Assembly: GCA_035296965.1 (NCBI GenBank)
Contig: DATGZX010000272.1
Location: 1-28,724, forward strand
Direction of reading: 5' to 3'
From: DATGZX01 sp035296965
GTDB lineage: Bacteria > Planctomycetota > Planctomycetia > Gemmatales > Gemmataceae
DNA length: 28,724 nt
Shown: positions 8,216 through 15,964 of the stretch, piece after piece
Numbering within the stretch: the stretch's first letter is position 1
How the letters are laid out: every line of letters starts with the position of its first letter
The notes under the pieces: generated by a model
What the model saw: the letters and a program-made list of their open reading frames with translations, nothing else
Told to the model about the DNA's origin: nothing
The model's database searches: none
Program-made: the position numbers and the translations under genes

Positions 8216-9955
8216 ATGAAATTGCTCGAATCGTCTCCGTCAATCACGCAGACTGGCTCGATCAGGGTCAATCAGCCGCTCCTGTTCCAGCGGTTGCGTT
8301 GGCGCCTGCTGCGCAACAGTGTTGTTACGGGCTTGCAGAATTCGCCGATGCGGCTCATCACGATCTTGCTGTGCAGCGCCCTCGTATGGGGCGGCGTCTA
8401 TGGGGCGAGTGTTTGGGGATTTCACGATCTCCAACGCCAGCACATCCCGTTTGCAGGAGGCATCGTCGGCACGCTGTTCGATCTTCTCTTCCTGGCCTTG
8501 AGCATCATGCTCATTTTCTCGACCGGGATCATCCTCTACAGCAGCCTGTTCTCCTCCACGGAAACGACATTCCTGCTAAGCTTGCCGGCCGCGGCCGATC
8601 AAATATTCGCGTATAAATATCAGGGCGCCCTCATGTTCAGCAGCTGGGCTTTCATGTTGCTCGGCAGCCCGATCATGATTGCGTACGGTTTGGTTTTCGG
8701 CGTTCCCTGGTATTTCTACGCGATCTTGCCCCTGTACATCCTCGGATTCGTGCTGCTGCCCGGTTCCCTGGGCGCAATCCTTTGTCTGCTCATCGTCAAT
8801 TACGTACCCCGCAAGCGCAAACAGGCTCTTGCGCTCCTCTGCGTAATGGTGGTCGGCGTCGGCCTGATATGGACGTATCAGATTGTGCGTTCGGCCCACG
8901 CTGCTCTGGTGAACTCGGACGCGCTGCAGGAGCTGTTCGGACAATTGACGATTGCCCAAAAACCTCTCGTCCCGAGCCACTGGATGTCGCGCGGACTGGA
9001 AGCCGCTGCCCGCGGCGACCTGGGCGGAGCCATGTATTCGCTCACTCTGGTCTGGGCCAATGGACTTTTCTTGTACGTGCTGGCCGCCTGGGCTTCGATG
9101 CGGCTCTACCGCCGTGGCTTCAACCGCCTGGCGGAGGGTTCCGACTTGCGCCGCCGCTATGGCGGGCTCTGGTTGGATCGTCTCGTGAGCGGGCTGGTGC
9201 CCTTTGCGCATGCCCAAACCCGCCTGCTGGTCATCAAGGATTTCCGGACGTTCCGCCGCGACCCGGCACAATGGGGGCAGGTGCTAATATTCGCGGGTCT
9301 GTTGGCTTTCTACGGCGCGAACACCCGGCGATTCTACAACGAGGACATCATTAGCCGTGTTCGCCAGAGCGGTGTCAGTCTCCTGAACCTCACCGCCACC
9401 GCCTTCCTGCTGTGTGCCTACACCGGCCGCTTCATCTACCCCATGCTCAGTTTGGAAGGCCGCAAGTTCTGGATCCTGGGGCTCCTGCCGCTGCGCCGCG
9501 AACGCCTTCTCTGGGGGAAGTTCGCCTTCTCCGCCACGGGGGCCTGCATCACAGCGGTGTTTCTGGTGGTTTTTAGCGACACTCTGCTCGGCATGTCCAT
9601 TCAGGTTGTTTGCCTGCACGCGCTGACCGTCATTATCTTGGCCGTGGGGCTGAGCGGGCTGAGTGTCGGCCTGGGGGCGTGCATGCCGAACTTTCGTGAA
9701 AGCGATCCTTCGAAAATTGCCGTCGGGTTTGGCGGCACCGTGAACCTCGTCATTGGTTTGCTGTTCCTCCTCCTCGTGATCGGCAGCATGGATGTGCCAT
9801 ACCACTTTTACGCCGTTGCCACGCCCGAGAACGATACGCGACTCACCGGTTGGTGGCTTGCCGCCGGAGTCTGTGCCGGAATCGGTCTCGGAATTGCGGC
9901 TGCGACCATCCCCCTACGCTTGGGCGCACGCGCCCTTCGGCGCATGGAATTTTGA
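8216..9955 (+). CDS. ABC-2-type transporter permease
   Basis: A 579-residue membrane protein with many hydrophobic segments: a first group at about residues 45-110, a second at 140-195, one at 203-222, and a C-terminal group that includes FLLLVIGS and a final helix before ALRRMEF. The arrangement, with an LLPLRRERLLWGKF amphipathic stretch and a conserved PNFRESDPSKIAVGFGG loop, is that of large ABC-2 permeases encoded next to an ABC ATPase. It would form the membrane channel of an exporter with the 7378-8130 protein. The ATG at 8216 was taken because the conserved-looking protein starts there; the frame opens at 8138 without support. It ends 22 bp from the convergent cysteine desulfurase gene. 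Confidence 0.88.
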   Translation: MKLLESSPSITQTGSIRVNQPLLFQRLRWRLLRNSVVTGLQNSPMRLITILLCSALVWGGVYGASVWGFHDLQRQHIPFAGGIVGTLFDLLFLALSIMLIFSTGIILYSSLFSSTETTFLLSLPAAADQIFAYKYQGALMFSSWAFMLLGSPIMIAYGLVFGVPWYFYAILPLYILGFVLLPGSLGAILCLLIVNYVPRKRKQALALLCVMVVGVGLIWTYQIVRSAHAALVNSDALQELFGQLTIAQKPLVPSHWMSRGLEAAARGDLGGAMYSLTLVWANGLFLYVLAAWASMRLYRRGFNRLAEGSDLRRRYGGLWLDRLVSGLVPFAHAQTRLLVIKDFRTFRRDPAQWGQVLIFAGLLAFYGANTRRFYNEDIISRVRQSGVSLLNLTATAFLLCAYTGRFIYPMLSLEGRKFWILGLLPLRRERLLWGKFAFSATGACITAVFLVVFSDTLLGMSIQVVCLHALTVIILAVGLSGLSVGLGACMPNFRESDPSKIAVGFGGTVNLVIGLLFLLLVIGSMDVPYHFYAVATPENDTRLTGWWLAAGVCAGIGLGIAAATIPLRLGARALRRMEF

Positions 9956-9977
9956 GCGTCCCGGGCCTTGCGCTTCT

Positions 9978-11135
9978 CTATGGAAGGCCGATTTTGTAAA
10001 TCCGTTCGAATGCCTGCGCTGCCCGGTCGATTTCCGCCTCCGTGGTGAACCGGCCGACGCTGAACCGCACTGCTCCACGACCCAGTTCGGGCGCCACTCC
10101 CATCGCCTCGAGTACCGGAGAAAGACGCACGCTGCCCTCGTGACATGCCGAGCCTGTCGAGGCGGCGACTTCGGGAACGGCGCGCAGCAGTTCCGCGCCA
10201 ATGTGGCCGACAAAGTTCACATTCAGGGTATTCGGCAAGCGATTTTCAGGATGACCATTGAGGACCACTCGGTCGCCCCACACCGAGTACAGTCGTTGCC
10301 AAAGCCGATTGCGGAGCGACAGCAAGCGCTCTGTCGAGTGCGGAAAGGCTTCCCGAGCAATGGCGCAGGCCTTGCCGAGCGCTACCACATAGGGAACATT
10401 CTCAGTGCCAGCCCTCCGGCCACCTTCATGGCCTGCACCATGAATGAGGGGTTCCAGCTTGACTCCTCGGCGCACGTACAGGGCCCCGATTCCCTTGGGT
10501 GCGTACAGCTTGTGGCCGGCCAGCGACAGCAGATCCACTCCAAGTTCATGCACGTTGACAGGGATTTTGCCGGCCGACTGTGCCGCATCCGTGTGAACGA
10601 GGGCTCCCCGCGCATGAGCAAGCTCGGCAATCTCCCGAATCGGCTGCAACGTGCCCACTTCATTGTTGGCGTGCATGATACTGACCAAGGCCGTGGGCCG
10701 GTCCAGTGCATTGCGGACGGCATCGGGATCGACACAGCCGTGGCGATCGACGGGGAGAATGGTCACCTGGCAACCGATTCCCTGGAGGAACTCGCATGGT
10801 CGCAGGGTTGCGGGATGTTCGATCGCGCTGGTGATGAGATGCGTGTTTTTGGTCAACCCTCCGGAGGCGGCTCGCAGGTGGGCGAACACGATTCCTTTGA
10901 GGGCGTGATTGCTGGCCTCGCTGCCGCCGCTGGTGAAAACGATTTCGTCCGCCTCAGCCCCTAGCATTGCCGCCACCTGCCTCCGCGCCAAGTCGACAGC
11001 CTCGTGTGCCGCAACGCCGAAAGCGTGCGTGCTCGACGGATTGCCAAAGTGCTCGCGCAGATAGGGAAGCATCGCCTCCAGCGCGGCGGTGTCGAGAGGC
11101 GTGGTAGCGTTATAGTCGAGATAGATGGCCGTCAT
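9978..11135 (-). CDS. Cysteine desulfurase, NifS/IscS family
   Basis: A 385-residue class-V aminotransferase-fold enzyme that removes sulfur from L-cysteine for iron-sulfur cluster or thio-cofactor assembly. It starts with the family hallmark IYLDYNATTPLD. It has the PLP-contacting SAIEHPA (His107), HTDAAQSAGKIP (Asp183), the Schiff-base lysine in LAGHKLYAPKG (Lys209), RAGTENV, and the persulfide-carrying cysteine in STGSACHEG (Cys331). All key residues are present. No iscU, nifU or scaffold gene lies in the window, so which sulfur pathway it serves is unknown. A long antisense frame across it (9792-10964) was rejected. Confidence 0.95.
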   Translation of the reverse strand: MTAIYLDYNATTPLDTAALEAMLPYLREHFGNPSSTHAFGVAAHEAVDLARRQVAAMLGAEADEIVFTSGGSEASNHALKGIVFAHLRAASGGLTKNTHLITSAIEHPATLRPCEFLQGIGCQVTILPVDRHGCVDPDAVRNALDRPTALVSIMHANNEVGTLQPIREIAELAHARGALVHTDAAQSAGKIPVNVHELGVDLLSLAGHKLYAPKGIGALYVRRGVKLEPLIHGAGHEGGRRAGTENVPYVVALGKACAIAREAFPHSTERLLSLRNRLWQRLYSVWGDRVVLNGHPENRLPNTLNVNFVGHIGAELLRAVPEVAASTGSACHEGSVRLSPVLEAMGVAPELGRGAVRFSVGRFTTEAEIDRAAQAFERIYKIGLP

Positions 11136-11697
11136 GCATGCCTCGGACGCGCAGAAAGAAACTAGTGCCGGCGCCGGTCATTGTAAATGACCGTGCGTGA
11201 TCTTGCAGCAAACTCGTGTTGGGTGCCGTGCTTTCGGGCCCGAACTACCGCCGGAGACTGCCGAGTGCCAAGGCCCGAAAGCATGGAGCAGTTGGCGAAC
11301 GGCTCCTTCGCGTTGGGGCACGCTGATTTAGGCTCTCCGTCGTCTGAATGCGATCGGCTACGTAGGAAAAGCGTGTTCCGGAGAATAGATAGGGGGTGAC
11401 CAATGTCACCCCCTACCCCACAAGGAGAGGCTCCTATCGCCATAGGAGTCCGTGCGCGGCTGAATCTTCCCGGGAGGGGAAGAGCCACGCAAGCGCTGTG
11501 CTAGCGCTGGGCAGATTTCTTGGGAATACGCAATAATGGAAGGCGGCGTTCACAGGTGCCTCTCCGGTGAGAACAGTTGAATTCTATCAAGCGCCTGGTG
11601 GGGAAGCAAACAAGTGCAAGGCAAAAGTTCGCGGACGAGTCGATTCCGCGCATCGAGAGTGCCGGCTCGACTCATGGCTTGAAGTGAGACTTCATCG
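11136..11697. other. Hairpin-rich divergent intergenic region between the cysteine desulfurase and sirtuin genes
   Basis: No protein gene is supported. The stretch holds six perfect short inverted repeats in series: 11175-11182/11186-11193 (8 bp, 3-nt loop), 11229-11240/11272-11283 (12 bp), 11390-11400/11405-11415 (11 bp, CAAT loop), 11431-11437/11442-11448 (7 bp), 11466-11471/11477-11482 (6 bp) and 11492-11497/11503-11508 (6 bp). This density suggests structured RNA or a cluster of mobile palindromes. Strand and function are unknown. Confidence 0.55.
11680..11694. promoter_or_regulatory. Perfect dyad just upstream of the sirtuin start codon
   Basis: TGAAGT and ACTTCA form a perfect 6-bp dyad with a 3-bp spacer, ending 3 nt before the ATG at 11698. 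It takes the place where a Shine-Dalgarno would be expected, so it could be an operator or an RNA hairpin limiting translation. Dyads of this size also occur by chance. Confidence 0.3.
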
Positions 11698-12231
11698 ATG
11701 GACCTACCCCAATGGTCGGTATCCGCCATCAATAAGATCGTGGAGCTTCTGGAGCAAAGTCGCAGCATCCTGTTCATCACCGGAGCAGGCATCTCCGCGG
11801 ATTCGGGATTGCCCACGTACCGAGGCGTAGGCGGCCTCTACGACGTTGGCGCAACCGAGGAGGGCCTACCGGTTGAGGAGATTCTCTCGGGCCGCACGAT
11901 GCGCCGTCAACCCGCATTGGCCTGGAAGTACTTGGGACAAGTGGAAGAGGCCTGCCGCGGGTCGCGGTTTAATCGCGCTCACGAGGTCGTCACGCAAATG
12001 CAAGGGCGGTTCGAGCGGGTCTGGATCTTGACGCAGAATGTCGATGGCCTGCACGATCAGGCGGGTGCCAGGAACGTGATCGACATCCACGGCGACCTGC
12101 ATAAGCTCCTTTGCACGCACTGTGATTATCGGCGCACGACGGCGGACTACAGCGAGTTGTCCGTCCCGCCCCTCTGTCCCCAGTGTCGAGCGCTGCTTCG
12201 GCCGGACGTAGCGCTAGCGCGAGGCCCATAG
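11698..12231 (+). pseudogene. SIR2-family NAD-dependent deacylase, C-terminally truncated
   Basis: The 177 codons encode the N-terminal two thirds of a sirtuin: NAD-binding GAGISADSGLPTYRG (from residue 29), TQNVDGLHDQAG (112-123), the catalytic histidine in IDIHGDLH (His131) and a complete zinc ribbon (Cys139, Cys142, Cys160, Cys163). After LLRPDV the frame reads six unrelated residues and stops, where sirtuins normally continue for about 70 residues with the last Rossmann strands and the GTS NAD-contacting motif. No other frame downstream restores them. The stop lies inside a palindromic sequence. A complete sirtuin is about 240 residues, so this product is probably inactive. A short functional variant cannot be excluded without expression data. 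Confidence 0.75.
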
Positions 12232-12237
12232 GCCTCG
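12211..12237. repeat. Palindrome pair at the broken 3' end of the sirtuin gene
   Basis: A perfect 10-bp palindrome GCGCTAGCGC (12211-12220) overlaps a hairpin with 7-bp arms CGAGGCC and GGCCTCG (12220-12226 and 12231-12237, loop CATA). The sirtuin similarity ends here, so this may be the joint of a deletion or the edge of a small palindromic insertion. It could also serve as a weak transcription stop between the convergent genes. Confidence 0.45.
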
Positions 12238-12342
12238 TGGCCGACGCCGTTGCTTCGTACTCCTGCTGATTATCCAGGTCGTGGATTTGATCGGGCCAAC
12301 CACCAGCCCAAGTTGAACCGACAGATGTCTACCCAAGATGGA

Positions 12343-15300
12343 TCAGCGTCCCTCCAAGCGTCTCAAGCTTGCGGCTGCCTGTTTGGATAATTCCGGGTCA
12401 TCCGTCTGCGCTACCAGCGACTGCAGATACGTTCGGGCAGCAGCGGTGCCGATGCGCTCCGCTATTTCCAACATCCGCATACGCCGTAAGCGCTCAGGGC
12501 TTGGGCGTTCGAGAATCTGGGCCAAGCGTCGGCGCGTTTCCACGGAAGTCGCCTGTCCCTGTGCCTGGCGCAGCAGTTCCTCGTGCCCGGTCGCGAACTT
12601 CTCCAGAGCGGTGGACGCTTGCTGTCGGACGGGAAATTGGTTACTGTCCAGGTCCTTCAGCCATTGTTGCACCTGCGCCGGCGTTGCTCGTGGTGAATGC
12701 TGCCACCCCTCCTGCATCACCGCAAACGCCTTGCCAGGATGAGCAACGAGCGTGCAGATGGCTTGAAAAGCTTTGCCTGCGTCGGGATCGGCCAATCGTT
12801 GCCAATATCTGTCGTCGACTGTCAGGCGGAGTTTCGCGGTTACGGAAGAGGACCAAGTCGGAGCGTACACATCCCAGAGGTAAACCGGAGCATCGTCGCT
12901 CGCCGCCGCCAGCAATCCTCCATCTGATGAAAAGTCCACGGCCCTGACATAACCCTCATGACCCTCGATGCGCCGGCGTTCCATGCCGCTTTCGACCTCC
13001 CACAGGCGCAAGGTCTTGTCCAAACTTCCCGTGGCCAACATGCGGCCGTCGGGGGAAAACGCCGCGCACACCACGCGTTCCTGGTGTCCAGAGAATGCAC
13101 GTACCTCTTTGCCCGTGGCCACGTCCCAGAGTTGTACTACCCCCTGAGTGTTCGGACGTCCCGGCTCGCCGCCAACCGACACCAGCCGGGCGCTGTCGGC
13201 CGAAAAGACGATGTGGAATGCCGAGCCGCGCCGCGGGGTCAGGCGGTGAACTACCTTTTTGCTCGCGATGTCCCACAAGCGGATATCGAAGTCGCCTCGA
13301 GCGGATGCATCGGACGCGGCAGCAGCAAGCCAGCGGCCGTCGGGCGACGGAACAATCCGTTCGACGCGGCGTGCGCTATCCTCCAACACCTGAAGCGATT
13401 TTCCGGTCGGCACGTCCCAAATGATAACGCGCGGGTCAAAACCTCCGGCGGAGAACAGTTTCGAGCCATCGGGCGAGAAAGACAGGCCGTCAGCCATCGC
13501 CGTATGCCCGGACAGTCTACGCACGGTAGTGCCTGTGCGGGCATCGACCAGGACGATGTCGCCTTTGAGTAAAGAGGCGGCCAGCAGCTTTTCATCCGGC
13601 GAAAACGCTCTACCCCAATACCAGCTCGGGTCATTCGGCAGACGACGTACCAGTTCGCCGGTCTTCACGTCCCACCAATAGATACTGTCGCCAATGCAAC
13701 GTACTTGTTTGCCGTCGGCCGTGAAACTTAGGCCAAAGGCGCCGCTCGGCTCGGGCGAGGCAGGCAGCATCTTCCCCGTCGCAACATCCCACAGGGCAAT
13801 ACCGCCGTTGCCGTCCGCGGAGGCCAGGGTCTTGCCGTCCGGCGCGAAAGCCAGGGACAGCGTGCTTGGGTGCCATAGGAGCCGGCGCACCTCCTTACCG
13901 CTGGCTGTTTCGAAGAGGACAATCTCCCTTCCTTGGCCGCCAACGGCAAGGAGACTGCTGTCGGGCGAGGCCTCGCAGCAGATGGGGTCGTTGAAGGGTT
14001 GATAGATCAATTGTGTTGCCTTGTCCCCCGCAAACTCCCAGACGAGCAGCCGGCTCTGGCGTTGAAAGGAGCCAGCAAGGAACCGCGCGCCCCGCGAAAA
14101 TGCCAGACGCGGGGCGAATGCTTGTTCCATCTTGCTAATCCAGACAACCCTGCCCGACGCAACGTCGTAAGCGGCGACAGTGGATAGTGGAGATCCCGCC
14201 ACAATAATTGTCTTGCCGTCCTTCGCGAAATTGAGTGCCCCAGGCCTTAGCGCTGTTGCCTTGTCCCCCGTGGTAAATTGCAGTTTCTCCTGCCCCGTGG
14301 CGCTATCGTGCAAACGCACGGTACCGTCCCAATAACCTCGAGCGAGCGTGCTTAGGTCTGGGGAGATGGCCAGGCAGCTCAGGTCTTTCTGTTCCTTCTC
14401 CCACGTGTGTCCGATCAAGCTCGAGCCAGTTGTGGTGTCCACCAATGCGTATTCATAGCGGCTCAGCACCGCCAGTGTCTTGCCGTCCGGGCTCATGGCG
14501 AGTGCACGGTGGAAAGATCTCGGGGGCAAAGGAAACCGCCAGCGCAGCTTCCCTGTCTTGGCGTCCCAGAGCCGGAGCGAGCCATCATCACTCGCCGAAG
14601 CAATGGAGGCTCCGTCTGGAGCGTACAGCAGATGGCTGATATGGCCAGATTGGCGAAACCGGCTGGAACCGATGCGTTGAACCGCCCCCGGCGGCAGCGG
14701 GTCGCCATAGCGGTCAAGACGCGGGGCGATCTCTTCGTTCTCCTTTGGGTCTGCCGGCCCCTGCTTCGCGCCCGCCTGCGCGGCTGGGGCGGGCACTGGA
14801 GAGGTGACTCCCACTGCTGCCGTCATGCCGCCCAACGTGACAAGAACCGCAAAGAGGACCGCCAACTTCTTGAGCACCATGGTGCGCAAGAGGCCCTCGG
14901 CCAAGACTGCTGCTGCCCCGGTCAGTCCTTGCTTTGCGGCAAACCGCCCCGCATCGCTCACTGTCTGCTGCAGAAGGCGCGCCGGCACGTGCCATCGGGA
15001 GATCATCACCAGGGGGAGTACGCACGCCAGGTCGAGGCCACGTCGGGCGAGCCGGCGCCTGAGCAATGCCCTGGCTTGCCCGATCCGGCGTTTCAGCGTT
15101 CTGATGGAGCAGCCTAAGCGCCGAGCCGCTTCGTCCTGCGTGCTCCCCTCATAGAAGCAAAGGAGGAGTGGCTCTCTGTAGGCGGCCGGCAAGTGATGAA
15201 GTTCCGCTGCGAGTATCGATTGAGCCTCGCGCACGCTGATCTCCTCCAGCGGATCGCCGCTGATTGGGGAAGTGACGCCGGTTTCGCGGCGCAATCTGCG

Positions 15301-15636
15301 TGCCGTCGCGGTCCGGGTCTTGAGAGCCAGGCGGTGGGCCGTCTGATACAGCCAGCCGGCAATCGACGAGCGCTCCTGGAGGGCAGCCGCTTTCCGCGCC
15401 AGAACCAGAAAGGTAGCCTGAAAAACATCTTCAGCGTCTTGAGTCTGATGCAAGATGCCGCGGCTGACCTGCCACACCATGGGCCCATGTCTTCGTACCA
15501 GGGCGGAAAAGGCATCGGCATTCCGGTGTAGTACCCAGCGCGTCAAGAGCTGGCCGTCGTCCCCTTCTTCGTGACAGGCCGGATCGAGAGCACTGCGAAG
15601 ATGCTTAAGCAGCAAATCGGCGGCGGCGTGGGTCAT
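12343..15636 (-). CDS. ECF sigma factor fused to a membrane segment and 14 WD40 repeats
   Basis: The 1097-residue protein begins with an ECF sigma factor: region 2 at about residues 40-107 (DAEDVFQATFLVLARKA, GWLYQTAHRLALK) and region 4 helix-turn-helix at about 141-195 (TQDEAARRLGCSIRTLKRRI). One hydrophobic segment follows (about 256-276), then a Pro/Ala-rich linker and fourteen WD40-type repeats from about 331 to 925. Each averages 42 residues and many end in LWD; the number fits two seven-bladed propellers. The last 170 residues are helical (WLKDLDSNQFPVRQQAS) and resemble the HEAT-like tail seen after planctomycete WD40 domains. The sigma part would face the cytoplasm and the propellers the other side of the membrane, suggesting a sensor tied directly to transcription initiation; that is inference. 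No anti-sigma gene lies nearby. Confidence 0.93.
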   Translation of the reverse strand: MTHAAADLLLKHLRSALDPACHEEGDDGQLLTRWVLHRNADAFSALVRRHGPMVWQVSRGILHQTQDAEDVFQATFLVLARKAAALQERSSIAGWLYQTAHRLALKTRTATARRLRRETGVTSPISGDPLEEISVREAQSILAAELHHLPAAYREPLLLCFYEGSTQDEAARRLGCSIRTLKRRIGQARALLRRRLARRGLDLACVLPLVMISRWHVPARLLQQTVSDAGRFAAKQGLTGAAAVLAEGLLRTMVLKKLAVLFAVLVTLGGMTAAVGVTSPVPAPAAQAGAKQGPADPKENEEIAPRLDRYGDPLPPGAVQRIGSSRFRQSGHISHLLYAPDGASIASASDDGSLRLWDAKTGKLRWRFPLPPRSFHRALAMSPDGKTLAVLSRYEYALVDTTTGSSLIGHTWEKEQKDLSCLAISPDLSTLARGYWDGTVRLHDSATGQEKLQFTTGDKATALRPGALNFAKDGKTIIVAGSPLSTVAAYDVASGRVVWISKMEQAFAPRLAFSRGARFLAGSFQRQSRLLVWEFAGDKATQLIYQPFNDPICCEASPDSSLLAVGGQGREIVLFETASGKEVRRLLWHPSTLSLAFAPDGKTLASADGNGGIALWDVATGKMLPASPEPSGAFGLSFTADGKQVRCIGDSIYWWDVKTGELVRRLPNDPSWYWGRAFSPDEKLLAASLLKGDIVLVDARTGTTVRRLSGHTAMADGLSFSPDGSKLFSAGGFDPRVIIWDVPTGKSLQVLEDSARRVERIVPSPDGRWLAAAASDASARGDFDIRLWDIASKKVVHRLTPRRGSAFHIVFSADSARLVSVGGEPGRPNTQGVVQLWDVATGKEVRAFSGHQERVVCAAFSPDGRMLATGSLDKTLRLWEVESGMERRRIEGHEGYVRAVDFSSDGGLLAAASDDAPVYLWDVYAPTWSSSVTAKLRLTVDDRYWQRLADPDAGKAFQAICTLVAHPGKAFAVMQEGWQHSPRATPAQVQQWLKDLDSNQFPVRQQASTALEKFATGHEELLRQAQGQATSVETRRRLAQILERPSPERLRRMRMLEIAERIGTAAARTYLQSLVAQTDDPELSKQAAASLRRLEGR

Positions 15637-15964
15637 GATTCCAAATCTCGAGCAGAGTGACGAGGCTGCTTCCTCTATAACCTGCCCGCGCGCGCCCGGG
15701 AAGGGCCAATTTTATCGTCAGTAATGGAAGGCCCCGAGTCCACTGCTATGAACATCTGGCTTAGCGCAAGCATTTTGGAGAGTTTTGCTCTCAACCCTTC
15801 TCTTATGTGCGGAAGCTTGGACCAGGCACGCGCGACTTGGCATGAACAGAGACCTTCGAATTGGCGACCTCGCCGCCGCGAGAATTTGCGATAATAGAAA
15901 GATGGGTTCCTAGAGGCGTTAGCGCCTCATGAGGCGGATATCTATACTCGAATGGAAAAGCGCA
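15637..15964. other. Divergent intergenic region between the sigma/WD40 gene and the M13 peptidase gene
   Basis: No gene is seen. Near the peptidase start, GAGGCG (15913-15918) can pair with CGCCTC (15923-15928), while CGCCTCA (15923-15929) can instead pair with TGAGGCG (15930-15936) in a perfect palindrome. The middle arm is therefore shared by two alternative hairpins. A GATAAT box at 15890-15895 lacks a properly spaced -35 box, so no promoter is assigned. Confidence 0.45.

Noticed and set aside
8576..9271. 231-codon minus-strand open frame over the ABC permease
   Set aside because: His/Gln/Glu-rich antisense reading of a hydrophobic membrane protein, a common artefact.
9792..10964. 390-codon plus-strand open frame over the cysteine desulfurase
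   Set aside because: It is antisense to a complete NifS-like enzyme with all catalytic residues and shows no recognisable domain.
11550..11816. 88-codon minus-strand open frame across the sirtuin start
   Set aside because: It is antisense to conserved sirtuin codons and has no motif or ribosome site.
15861..15895. TTGGCG with GATAAT as a promoter for the M13 peptidase
   Set aside because: The spacer is 23 bp and the -35 box is poor, so only the bare -10-like box remains.
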